Assembly: GCA_004553715.1 (NCBI GenBank)
Contig: SFKP01000017.1
Span: 1 to 52,094 of the forward strand
DNA from: Clostridiales bacterium
GTDB lineage: Bacteria > Bacillota > Clostridia > TANB77 > CAG-508
DNA length: 52,094 nucleotides
Direction of reading: 5' to 3'
Positions 9,002-17,361 of the stretch are shown here, one piece after another (the first letter of the stretch is position 1; each line of letters begins with the position of its first letter). A model generated the notes under the pieces. It ran no database searches. It saw only the letters and a program-made list of their open reading frames with translations, and was not told the origin of the DNA. The position numbers were made by a program, and so were the translations under genes.

Positions 9002-10123
9002 TTAAACTTTATTCCCTTTTTTTCTTAAGAAAGATGGAATATCTAAATCATTTTGCAAATCTTTAGAATCTTTTGCTGTTGGTATTGAATTTATTTTTTT
9101 ATTCCATGTGTTATTTACTAAATTTTCAACACCAATGCTTGATATATTATCTTGTTCTTTTTCAAATCCTGTAGCAATAACTGTAATTACGATTTCATCT
9201 CCTAGAGATTCATCTGTTACTACACCAAAGATAATGTTTGCTTCTGGGTCTACACTTCTTTGAACTAATTCTGCTGCTGTATTTGCTTCTTGTAATCCCA
9301 AATCATTACCTCCTGTAATGTTTATAATTACTCCTCTTGCTCCTTCTATTGAAGTTTCAAGTAATGGACTTTGAATTGCTTGTTTTGCAGCATCTTCTGC
9401 TCTGTTTTCTCCACTTGCAATACCTATTCCCATATGTGCCATTCCTGTATTTAACATTACTGTTTTTACATCAGCAAAGTCCAAGTTGATTAATCCTGGT
9501 ACTGAAATTAAGTCTGATATACCTTGTACACCTTGTCTTAAAACATCATCTGCCATTTTGAAAGCTTCTACTATAGATGTTCTTCTATCAATGATTTTTA
9601 ATAGTTTATCATTTGGAATTACGACTAATGTATCTACTTTTCCTTTTAGAGTTTCTATTCCTCTTTCAGCTTGGGTTAGTCTTTTTTTACCTTCGAATGT
9701 AAATGGTTTTGTTACTACACTTATTGTTAAAATTCCAAGTTCTTTTGCTGTTGCTGCAACTATTGGGGCTGCACCTGTTCCTGTTCCTCCACCCATTCCA
9801 GCAGTTACGAACACCATGTCAGCTCCTCTTAAGATTTCTGCAATTTCTGCTTTACTTTCTTCTGCTGCTTGTGCTCCGATATCTGGATTAGCTCCTGCGC
9901 CAAGTCCTCTTGTAATTTTTTCTCCAATTTGAATTTTTGTTCCAGCTTTTGATAGTTGCAATGCTTGTCTATCTGTATTTATTGCGATAAATTCTACTCC
10001 TTTTATTCCTGATTCTATCATTCTGTTTACTGCATTATTTCCAGCTCCTCCTACACCTATTACTTTTATAGTTGCTGCGCCGTCCATCATATAATTGTTT
10101 TCTTCATTTTCTGTTTCCATCAT
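9002..10123 (-). CDS. ftsZ: cell division GTPase FtsZ
   Basis: A 373-residue tubulin homologue forming the division ring; in spore formers it also builds the asymmetric septum. Seen are IGVGGAGNNAVNRM near 20-35, the GTP-binding GMGGGTGTGAAP loop (about 109-120), the T7 segment (LINLDFADVKTVM) and the C-terminal membrane-tether peptide (DLDIPSFLRKKG). It lies 46 bp downstream of ftsA, which encodes its anchor, and upstream of spoIIGA-sigE. AGGAGG precedes the start. The usual MinD or Z-ring regulators are not in this window. Confidence 0.97.
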   Translation of the reverse strand: MMETENEENNYMMDGAATIKVIGVGGAGNNAVNRMIESGIKGVEFIAINTDRQALQLSKAGTKIQIGEKITRGLGAGANPDIGAQAAEESKAEIAEILRGADMVFVTAGMGGGTGTGAAPIVAATAKELGILTISVVTKPFTFEGKKRLTQAERGIETLKGKVDTLVVIPNDKLLKIIDRRTSIVEAFKMADDVLRQGVQGISDLISVPGLINLDFADVKTVMLNTGMAHMGIGIASGENRAEDAAKQAIQSPLLETSIEGARGVIINITGGNDLGLQEANTAAELVQRSVDPEANIIFGVVTDESLGDEIVITVIATGFEKEQDNISSIGVENLVNNTWNKKINSIPTAKDSKDLQNDLDIPSFLRKKGNKV

Positions 10124-10169
10124 AATGATATTTCCTCCTTTTTTTTGTTTTATAATTTTTAATTAATTT

Positions 10170-11399
10170 TTAGGAATAAAAGAATTCTTTTATTCTTTCC
10201 ATTAGTGTTTTAAAAATATTGTCTTTCGATTTTGTATCAATATTACTTGATACATTTTTTGTAAAAGGTCTTGAAGCTATATATCTTACTAAAGCATAAC
10301 TTGATCTGTAAGATGGTTGTATTGTGCTTATAAATCTTCCCGTTGACATTTTTACAGGAATATTTAATATTATTTTCCCTACTACATCACTTTTTGCAAT
10401 GCTTGTAATTCCTTGCCCTGTAAGAATAACATTGTTAATACTACCTTTTACACCTTCTGAAGTAATTGCATTGTTTACAAGTGTAAATATTTCTTCTATT
10501 CTTGCTTCAATTACGGCAACAAGTTCAGAACTTTTTATGGTTTTCGCTCTTTCCTCGCCTTTATATGTATTTAAAATAATATCTGTATCATTATCTATAA
10601 ATGACCTTAATGCTAAACCATATTGTCTTTTTAATCTATCTGCTTCTTCTTCAGAAACATTAAATACTTGAGCAATATCATTTGTAATGTTATCTCCTCC
10701 TAATGGAATTGTATTTGTATAAATAAAATGAGAATTATTAAATATACCTATATCTGTGTTTTCTGCGCCTATATCTAATATCATTACATTATCATTAAGC
10801 TCATTTTTGTCTAAAATTAATTGTCTTTCTGCAAGTACATTTGGTATAATACCATCCATATCAATACCAGCCTTTTTAAATATTGCTGATAGCTGTCTTA
10901 CAAATTCTTTTTCTGCTAATATGACTTGTCCTTTTACTGTAAAGGTTGAGCTTAGTGCTCCTACTGGGTCATCTATAGCTTTACCATTATCTAAATAAAA
11001 TTCATTTGTTATAACATCAACTATGACTTTATCTTCTGGCAAATCAATATCTTTTACTTGTGCAATTGCTGAATTTAAATCTCGTGTAGTTATTCCTGCA
11101 AATTTATCTTTTACCTCTTTTACTATGCTATTTTGCACAATTGTTATGTATTTGCCAAAAATAGTAACATATGCTGAATTTATCTTTATATTTACTTGAT
11201 TCTCTACCTCTGTTATTGTTTTTCTTATAGCAGAAGCTATCTCTTCTTCATCCGTGATTTTTGCTTTTTTCATACCAAGACATTTACATTCTGCGGTAGC
11301 AACAATTTCAATTTGATTAAAATTGTTTACCTCACCTATAACAGAAGTGACCTTGGAAGCGCCTATATCAATACCTACAATAATATCACCGATAGCCAA
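10170..11399 (-). CDS. ftsA: cell division protein FtsA
   Basis: A 409-residue actin-like ATPase that tethers FtsZ to the membrane. The phosphate loops VGIDIGASKVT (about 8-18) and ILDIGAENTDIG (about 208) and the adenosine motif LTGQGITSIA (about 325) are present. An SHS2/1C domain lies between. The C-terminus ends with a basic amphipathic helix (ERIKEFFYS) suited to membrane binding. It is first in the ftsA-ftsZ pair. GGAGG is present shortly before the start. Confidence 0.95.
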   Translation of the reverse strand: MAIGDIIVGIDIGASKVTSVIGEVNNFNQIEIVATAECKCLGMKKAKITDEEEIASAIRKTITEVENQVNIKINSAYVTIFGKYITIVQNSIVKEVKDKFAGITTRDLNSAIAQVKDIDLPEDKVIVDVITNEFYLDNGKAIDDPVGALSSTFTVKGQVILAEKEFVRQLSAIFKKAGIDMDGIIPNVLAERQLILDKNELNDNVMILDIGAENTDIGIFNNSHFIYTNTIPLGGDNITNDIAQVFNVSEEEADRLKRQYGLALRSFIDNDTDIILNTYKGEERAKTIKSSELVAVIEARIEEIFTLVNNAITSEGVKGSINNVILTGQGITSIAKSDVVGKIILNIPVKMSTGRFISTIQPSYRSSYALVRYIASRPFTKNVSSNIDTKSKDNIFKTLMERIKEFFYS

Positions 11400-11529
11400 G
11401 TTAAGTTCCTCCGTTTTTTATTATTTTTTATCTCCCTTAGAATATTATATTTTTGCAAAAAAGTCAAGAGAATTGTTATAATTTTGTAATATTTTTGACA
11501 TATTTGCGTAATATACATTTTATTGTCAT

Positions 11530-12591
11530 TTACTCTTCTTCACCTTTTAATTTTTCTGCTCTATCTGCTGCAATTAAGTTATCTATCATTTCATCTAATC
11601 CGCCATTTAGGAAATTTTCCATTTGGTATATACTCATTCCTATTCTGTGGTCTGTAATACGGCCTTGTGGATAATTATATGTTCTTATTTTTTCGCTTCT
11701 ATCACCTGTACCTACTTGACTTTTTCTTTCATTAGCTAATTCAGAATCTCTTTTTTCTTTTTCAATTTCATATAATCTTGTTTTTAAAAGTTTCATTGCA
11801 TATTCTCTGTTTTGCACTTGTGATCTTTCTGTTTGACATTCTGCAACTATTCCTGTTGGTTCATGAATTAATCTTACTGCAGATGAAGTTTTATTAACAT
11901 GTTGTCCTCCTGCACCTGAAGCTCTAAAAACTTCCATCTTAATATCTGCTGGATTTATTTCGATTTCTACATCCTCTACTACAGGAAGTACTGCTACTGT
12001 CGCAGTTGATGTATGAATTCTACCACTACTTTCTGTGTCTGGAACCCTTTGTACTCTATGGACTCCACTTTCGAACTTTAATCTACTATATACTCCTTTT
12101 CCTGTTATCATAAAGGTTATTTCTTTGTATCCGCCAAGTCCTGTTTCGTTTTCATTTAACACATCTATTTTCCAATGCTTTGTTTCAGCATACATTGAAT
12201 ACATTCTATATAAAGTACCTGCAAAAAGTGCTGCTTCATCTCCACCTGCTCCGGCTCTAATTTCACAGATTATGTTTTTATCATCATCTGGATCTTTTGG
12301 AATTAATAATATTTTAAGTTCTTCTTCTAGTTTAGGAATTTTTACTCTCAATTCCTCCATTTCTAGTTCTGCTAATTCTTTTAATTCTTTATCATTTAGC
12401 ATTTCTTTCGCTTCTTCAAAATTTGATTTTGCCAATTTATATTCTCTATATTTTTCAACAATATCTACTAATGATGCGTGTTCTTTCATATATTTTTGCC
12501 ATTCGCTTTGATTTGCAATTACCTCTGGATCACTTATTTTTGCTGTTAGCTCATCATATCTTTTTTCTACGGCGTCTAGTTTTTGAAACAT
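11530..12591 (-). CDS. prfA: peptide chain release factor 1
   Basis: A 353-residue class I release factor that reads UAA and UAG and releases the nascent chain. The GGQ motif is clear (GAGGQHVNKTSSAVR, about 224-238) and the family anticodon-like loop lies near 180. Length and ends match the family. The gene has no in-frame CGG. It matters here because every frameshift gene relies on correct stop-codon use after the shift. Confidence 0.96.
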   Translation of the reverse strand: MFQKLDAVEKRYDELTAKISDPEVIANQSEWQKYMKEHASLVDIVEKYREYKLAKSNFEEAKEMLNDKELKELAELEMEELRVKIPKLEEELKILLIPKDPDDDKNIICEIRAGAGGDEAALFAGTLYRMYSMYAETKHWKIDVLNENETGLGGYKEITFMITGKGVYSRLKFESGVHRVQRVPDTESSGRIHTSTATVAVLPVVEDVEIEINPADIKMEVFRASGAGGQHVNKTSSAVRLIHEPTGIVAECQTERSQVQNREYAMKLLKTRLYEIEKEKRDSELANERKSQVGTGDRSEKIRTYNYPQGRITDHRIGMSIYQMENFLNGGLDEMIDNLIAADRAEKLKGEEE

Positions 12592-12673
12592 ATAATTTTC
12601 TCCTCTACCTTAAATTTTACTAATATATTATACACAGTTTAGCTATGTTTTTCAAGCGCAACAGTATATATTA

Positions 12674-14479
12674 CTATAGTTTTATGAAATTATATTCAAT
12701 TTTTAATCTGTCTAAAATTTGCTTTTCTCTATCGGTACATGTAAAAATTAGTATTTGATTATCCGTATAATAATTATTCAAATATGATAAGATGTTTTCT
12801 AATCTAATATTATCGTAATATGCAAATGCTTCGTCTAATATAATTGGAATTTTTTCTTCAGTTATTTCTTCAAATGCAGATAAGCGTAATGCCAAATATA
12901 ATTGTTCAATAGTTCCTGTACTTAATCTGTCGCATTTTACGTATTCTCCATTTTCTAGTTCTACAGTTAATCCATCATTATCATTAAATTTAATATTTGA
13001 ATATTTATTATTTGAAATCTTGCTTGCAATTTTTGATAGATTTGATGTAAATTTAGGTGTTATCTCATTTTTCATCTTTATATATGCTTGCTCTAACATC
13101 TCTTTTGCAAGCTTTATTCTTCTTTCTTCTGTTTCTAAATCATTTTTTTCTTCTAATGTTTTTTCCAAAGCCTCTTCTATTTCTACCTTCTTTTCTAAAT
13201 CTTGCCCTATTCTTTTTTCTTCTATTTCAATTGTATTTAAATGAATTTTAGAATTGCTTAAATTCTGTTCTTCTTGAGCGATTCTATTTTCCACTGTTTT
13301 TAAATCTAATGTCCTTAAGCCTGTATTATTTACATTTTCTATCATTTCTCTATTAACATTGTCACAAATTGTTTTTTCAGTTTCTTCAATTTCTGTTTCT
13401 TTTTCCAGTTTACTTTTCCTTAAATTTTTTATCTCCTTTTGCTTTAACTTTTCTTCTTGGTTTTTAGAATTTTTTCTTATAAGTATTACTGGCAAATATA
13501 TAGCTATAAAAATTCCAAAAGTTAGTAATCCTGCTAACTTATTGATATAAAATACAATAGCAGAAAGTACAATAAAAATTACTGACAAAATTATATTTAA
13601 AGATTTTTGCACGTCCTTATCTTTAGCTTTAACTTGTTCATTTAACTTTTCTAGTTTTTCGTCATATTCTTTTAGTAATTCTTTTTTTACGCCGAGCTTT
13701 TCTTTTTCTACATTTTCTTGTAATTTAATATCTTTTACTTTTCTTAAATCTATAAGCTCATTTTCAATTTTTTCTATTTGTTTTTTTACTAATTCTTTTT
13801 CTTGTTTTAAATCACTTACTTTTTCTTCTTCATCATTAATCTTATTTATATTTTCTTTTAATTTTTCAATCTTTTCATTAATGATATTTATTGGTCTTCC
13901 TGTAGTTCTATCGTTTCCTATCTTTTCTACTAATTCTTTATTTAATTTTTCTATCGCCTTTTTATATGAAATGTTTTCTTCCCCACTTGTTAAAATATTT
14001 GCAATTTTTTGTGTAAGAAGATTTTGTTCTTTATCCCCAAGGATCGATTCCTTTTGCTCTACCAATCCCGTTATCAAAAGCATATCTTTATCAATTTTAG
14101 TTTGTTCATAAAAGAAATTGTTTCCCATATGTTTATCAATATTAAATGTATTTGTTATATCTTCTGAAAACTCGTTAGTAATTTTAGGATTTCTTTTTGA
14201 AAAATCTCTAAAAACTTCTATTTTTTCTCCATTATCTAATTCATATTTCATCTTTCCAGAAAACTCTGCATTTTTCCAAGGCTTATATTGTTCCTTCTCA
14301 GAAATATCTTTACCATTTTTATTGCTAGATACCCCATAGAGCATAGATAAAATGCATTTTAAAAGAGTAGTTTTGCCAGCTTCATTTTCTCCATAAATTA
14401 CATTTATCTTTTTGCCAAATTCAATCTCTTTATTTTCTATTTTTCCAAATCCATTTACTTTTAAATAATCTATTTTCAA
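12674..14479 (-). CDS. YhaN/SbcC-like AAA ATPase with coiled coil and membrane hairpin
   Basis: A 601-residue SMC/Rad50-like ATPase. Walker A is YGENEAGKTTLL (about 28-39) and the signature LSTGTIEQLYLALRLS and Walker B IPIILDEAF lie in the last 90 residues. Long coiled coils (about 160-290 and 335-470) fold back through two adjacent hydrophobic helices at about 297-335. A membrane insertion at the hinge is typical of YhaN-like proteins, not of SbcC. The usual partner nuclease (YhaM/SbcD type) is absent upstream, where only tRNA genes lie. Role in DNA repair is inferred. Confidence 0.8.
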   Translation of the reverse strand: MKIDYLKVNGFGKIENKEIEFGKKINVIYGENEAGKTTLLKCILSMLYGVSSNKNGKDISEKEQYKPWKNAEFSGKMKYELDNGEKIEVFRDFSKRNPKITNEFSEDITNTFNIDKHMGNNFFYEQTKIDKDMLLITGLVEQKESILGDKEQNLLTQKIANILTSGEENISYKKAIEKLNKELVEKIGNDRTTGRPINIINEKIEKLKENINKINDEEEKVSDLKQEKELVKKQIEKIENELIDLRKVKDIKLQENVEKEKLGVKKELLKEYDEKLEKLNEQVKAKDKDVQKSLNIILSVIFIVLSAIVFYINKLAGLLTFGIFIAIYLPVILIRKNSKNQEEKLKQKEIKNLRKSKLEKETEIEETEKTICDNVNREMIENVNNTGLRTLDLKTVENRIAQEEQNLSNSKIHLNTIEIEEKRIGQDLEKKVEIEEALEKTLEEKNDLETEERRIKLAKEMLEQAYIKMKNEITPKFTSNLSKIASKISNNKYSNIKFNDNDGLTVELENGEYVKCDRLSTGTIEQLYLALRLSAFEEITEEKIPIILDEAFAYYDNIRLENILSYLNNYYTDNQILIFTCTDREKQILDRLKIEYNFIKL

Positions 14480-14733
14480 AATTAGTACTCCTTCCGCGTA
14501 ATTATTATATACTAAAATTCACAGTAAGACAAGAAAAAATAGCTACTAAAAATATTTTAGAAGCTATTTAAATTATTATAACTCTTTTTATTATACGGCA
14601 TTGTGGTCAAATCTTTGATTTTTCACTAAGTAAATTAATAATAATTTATTCTTTTGATTTGATAGACAAGATTATTCATTCTTAATTATTAGCTATTCAT
14701 CATTCATTACAATATGATAATATTGTACATTTA

Positions 14734-14810
<77 letters not shown>

Positions 14811-14924
14811 ATTTTTAAAACTATTTTTTAATATAAAGCAAATATTATTATAATATTTTTTTCGCATTTATTCAAGCAAAATCAAAATTTTTTTCAAGTA
14901 AAAGTAAATTTTTTTCAAAATCAC

Positions 14925-14953
14925 TTGAAACTACAAAAAAAATATGCTATTAT
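14925..14953 (+). promoter_or_regulatory. SigA-type promoter of tRNA-Pro
   Basis: TTGAAA (14925-14930), 17-bp spacer, TATTAT (14948-14953), ending 29 bp before the tRNA. Confidence 0.6.
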
Positions 14954-14982
14954 AAATAAGCATCTAAATTATGCATATATTT

Positions 14983-15058
14983 CGGGGTGTGGCTCAGTTG
15001 GTAGAGCGCGTGGTTTGGGACCATGAGGTCGCACGTTCGATCCGTGTCACCCCGACCA
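14983..15058 (+). tRNA. tRNA-Pro (anticodon TGG)
   Basis: A 76-nt cloverleaf: acceptor CGGGGTG/CACCCCG, D arm GCTC...GAGC, anticodon loop TTTGGGA with TGG, T arm GCACG-TTCGATC-CGTGT, discriminator A and encoded CCA. Confidence 0.96.
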
Positions 15059-15063
15059 TATTT

Positions 15064-15093
15064 AGAAGAATTCTTAGGAGTTCTTCTTTTTTT
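15064..15093 (+). terminator. terminator of tRNA-Pro
   Basis: AGAAGAA pairs with TTCTTCT and is followed by a run of T. It begins 6 bp after the tRNA CCA end. Confidence 0.75.
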
Positions 15094-15187
15094 GCATTTA
15101 TGAGCAAATGCAGATTATTACTGTATTACATACAATTCATTTAAACTTTTTAAAGTCTATAAATCTTTAAGTAAATACAGTCAATGT

Positions 15188-15231
15188 GCAGTCAATTTTA
15201 TAATTAATTGATTTTCTTCAATTTTGACTGC
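15188..15231. repeat. inverted repeat in the 15.06-15.41 kb intergenic region
   Basis: GCAGTCAA (15188-15195) and TTGACTGC (15224-15231) form an 8-bp perfect stem with AT-rich extensions. It is not followed by a T run on either side. The rest of this 350-bp gap holds the tRNA terminator and a possible promoter (TTGACA at 15315, 16-bp spacer, TATGTT). Confidence 0.4.
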
Positions 15232-15410
15232 ATGTAAATTTATTATAGCGAATAAAACTCTTGGTATTACTAAGAAAATCACTTTTTATTTGAATGCAAA
15301 ATATAATTTATATATTGACATAATAAGAGTCTCTTTATGTTGTAAAATATAATAAAATATGATAATATGCTTACAGATAAATAGTAATTTGTATTTTGGA
15401 GGAAAGTTTT

Positions 15411-15611
15411 ATGAAAGATAAAAAAGTGAAAAATAGTGGAATTGGTTTTATAAGTGCATTGACCTTAATATTCATTGTATTAAAATTGACCAATAATATT
15501 AATTGGTCTTGGATATGGGTATTATCTCCAATATGGATTACAGTTATTTTCCTAATTGTAATTTTTACTATTATTATGATAGGTGGTAGAACAAAAAAAG
15601 GAAAATGGTAA
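15411..15611 (+). CDS. small two-helix membrane protein (Fragile-X-F-like)
   Basis: A 66-residue protein with two hydrophobic helices (about 11-29 and 34-57) joined by a short NNINWSWIW turn, and a basic end. It resembles the small Firmicute proteins annotated as transmembrane Fragile-X-F proteins, whose role is unknown. The start is ATG 15411, not the upstream in-frame TTG at 15396, because GGAGG lies at 15398-15402. The next gene encodes a MerR regulator 170 bp downstream with its own promoter. Confidence 0.6.
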   Translation: MKDKKVKNSGIGFISALTLIFIVLKLTNNINWSWIWVLSPIWITVIFLIVIFTIIMIGGRTKKGKW

Positions 15612-15729
15612 TACACAACTTACAATTTTGTAATTTGTTATTAATGTAGTAATTTGATGAGAAAATATACATTATGTTATTTAAAATTTAATTAAAAATG
15701 TAATTTATAATTAAATTTTAAAAAAAGTA

Positions 15730-15760
15730 TTGACTGTAAACCAACTTTATACCTTATAGT
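15730..15760 (+). promoter_or_regulatory. MerR-type promoter with 19-bp spacer
   Basis: TTGACT (15730-15735), a 19-bp spacer and TATAGT (15755-15760). The long spacer and the dyad ACTGTAA/TTATAGT inside the promoter are hallmarks of MerR-controlled promoters. It likely gives autoregulation of the next gene and the membrane protein behind it. Confidence 0.7.
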
Positions 15761-15780
15761 GTATTCGAGGAGGTGAAAAA

Positions 15781-16155
15781 ATGACCATAAAAGAAGTAGA
15801 AAAAAAGTTAAATATTACAAGAGCAAACATTAGATTTTATGAAAAGGAGGGACTATTAGAGCCAAAAAGATGTGATAATGAATACCGTGATTATAGTGAA
15901 GATGACTTAAAAAGATTAGAAAAGATTTTGCTATTCAGAAAATGCAATATTTCTATTGAAAATATTCGTCTAATATTTAATGGAGTTAAAAATCTTGATG
16001 AGGTTTTTAAAGAACAAATTTCTGTAATTGAAAACGAAGTAAAACAACTTAATGGAGCAAAAATAATGTGTAAAAAGTTATCACAAGAAAAATCTTCTGT
16101 TGATACACTTGATACTGATAAGTATATTAATATCATGAATAGTATCAATCTATAA
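15781..16155 (+). CDS. MerR family transcriptional regulator
   Basis: A 124-residue DNA-binding regulator. The winged HTH is typical (MTIKEVEKKLNITRANIRFY, then EKEGLLEPKR and EYRDYSEDDLKRLEKI). A dimerisation coiled coil follows (about 78-108). The C-terminal effector region is short and has no cysteine pattern for metal sensing, so the signal is unknown. GAGGAGGTG lies 6 bp before the ATG. It is followed by a membrane protein gene, likely its target. Confidence 0.9.
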   Translation: MTIKEVEKKLNITRANIRFYEKEGLLEPKRCDNEYRDYSEDDLKRLEKILLFRKCNISIENIRLIFNGVKNLDEVFKEQISVIENEVKQLNGAKIMCKKLSQEKSSVDTLDTDKYINIMNSINL

Positions 16156-16187
16156 TTGAAAATAAGGAATTTAAAGGAGGAGATAAA

Positions 16188-16803
16188 ATGAAAAAAGGAT
16201 TGAAATTTGGACTATATTCTTTAAGTGCATTAATGCTATTTGGTTTTGCAATATTATTTGATTTAATATTTAAAAGACCAATAGATTGGACGGGAGCAGT
16301 TATTTTTACAGCGGTATTTACAGCAGCTGATATAATTGGAGTAAAAAAATATATAGAAAGTAAGACCGGTGAAAAATATACAAAAAAAGATTATATAAAA
16401 CATTCTTTAATAACTTTGTTAATCTTTGTGGTAATACTTTTTGCCTGTAGTGCAGTTAAATATATTCACACTGTAAATAAAGAACCAAACAGTAATGTAT
16501 TAGAAATGTCAGTAAGACAATCACTTATAGACATAGCAAATGATGAGTTTAAAAATGATGGTAATTATATTTATGCAGAAAGCCATAAAATAGTTTGATA
16601 AAGATAACAATGAACTAAATTCAGTTGATTCAAAAAAAGGTGCTTTAACTATGATATATATGAAAGGTAAAAATAATACTGGAATTTATGAATTAAAAGA
16701 ATATAAAGAAGATGAAATTCCAGATAATTTAAAAGAAAAAGCAAATGTTAATTATGAAGATACTTATTTTAAGGAACAATTAAATAGTTATAATAATAAC
16801 TAA
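16188..16803 (+). CDS. MerR-linked membrane protein, interrupted by a +1 shift at GTT TGA
   Basis: Not recognised by name. The first frame (16188-16598, 136 residues) has three hydrophobic helices (about 8-29, 36-52, 75-92) and ends in ...HKIV-stop. From 16597 the +1 frame is open for 68 more codons (DKDNNELNSVDSKK through KEQLNSYNNN) and looks coding, giving about 205 residues. The site GTT TGA T has no CGG, so it differs from the ten others. It resembles the RF2-type CTT TGA site but lacks an upstream AGGGGG. A plain one-base mutation is as likely. AAAGGAGGAG precedes the ATG. Confidence 0.6.
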
Positions 16804-16842
16804 CAAATTACAATTACTCGAATACTTTTTAAATTAATTAAG

Positions 16843-16884
16843 AAAGTGCAGTTAACTATGAAAAGTCAACTGTACTTTCTCTTA
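16843..16884 (+). terminator. terminator of the MerR operon
   Basis: AAAGTGCAGTTAAC pairs with GTCAACTGTACTTT (two mismatches or wobbles) around an 8-base loop and is followed by CTCTTATATTTT. Confidence 0.65.
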
Positions 16885-17040
16885 TATTTTCATTTCATCA
16901 TCTAATTCTTCTAAACTATAATGTTTTTCCATAGCATAGTGTAAATTTTCACTAGAATTAAAATCTGAATAAACTTTTCCCCTGTAGCATAACTTGATAT
17001 TTATTTTTTTTAATTTTGTGTATACTTTTTTTGCTACCAT
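16882..17040 (-). CDS. small hypothetical protein
   Basis: A 52-codon ATG-to-TAA frame encoding a lysine- and tyrosine-rich N-terminal half (MVAKKVYTKLKKINIKLCYR) and an acidic end (EELDDEMKI). No ribosome binding site is visible and no family is recognised. It may be a remnant. The gap between the MerR operon and the DUF1653 gene holds nothing else. Confidence 0.3.
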   Translation of the reverse strand: MVAKKVYTKLKKINIKLCYRGKVYSDFNSSENLHYAMEKHYSLEELDDEMKI

Positions 17041-17101
17041 TTTTGTTAAACTTTTATATTATTAATATTAGATAATAGAATTTTTATTGTATAAAATTTT
17101 A

Positions 17102-17134
17102 AAAAACCAGTAGTTTTAGCTACTGGTTTTTTTA
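17102..17134 (-). terminator. terminator overlapping the end of the DUF1653 gene
   Basis: AAACCAGTAG pairs with CTACTGGTTT around a 6-base loop, followed on the minus strand by a T run. The left arm encodes the last codons and the loop contains the stop codon. Confidence 0.8.
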
Positions 17135-17352
17135 CTTTCTATTTCTTGTAATTCAAATCTATATTTTTGTCCATTTTTGTTTACTTCATCGAAGAACATA
17201 TTATATGGCCTGCACCAAAGTTTGTTATCTCCATATAATGCTCTATATGCAATCATTTTTTCGCCGGTTTCACTATGATAAATAATATCTTGGACTAAAT
17301 ATAAGTCCCCTTTATAGTGCTTATAAATTCCATTGATTTTTAAATTGTTCAT
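17116..17352 (-). CDS. DUF1653 domain protein
   Basis: A 78-residue protein built almost entirely of a DUF1653 domain: GIYKHYKGDLYLVQ, HSETGEKMIAYRALYG, LWCRPYNMFFDEV. The family is small, cytoplasmic and of unknown function. It starts 9 bp after the purA stop codon, so the two are probably co-transcribed, and it ends in its own terminator hairpin. AGGAG lies close to the start. Confidence 0.85.
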   Translation of the reverse strand: MNNLKINGIYKHYKGDLYLVQDIIYHSETGEKMIAYRALYGDNKLWCRPYNMFFDEVNKNGQKYRFELQEIESKKTSS

Positions 17353-17361
17353 TTTTTTCTC

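Noticed and set aside
9486..9932. 148-codon ORF opposite ftsZ and similar long antisense ORFs
   Set aside because: They lie wholly inside well-supported genes on the other strand and have shadow-like composition (S/P/L-rich).
16593..16600. GTT TGA as a confirmed RF2-like autoregulatory site
   Set aside because: No upstream SD-like stimulator, not CTT, and the gene is not a release factor.
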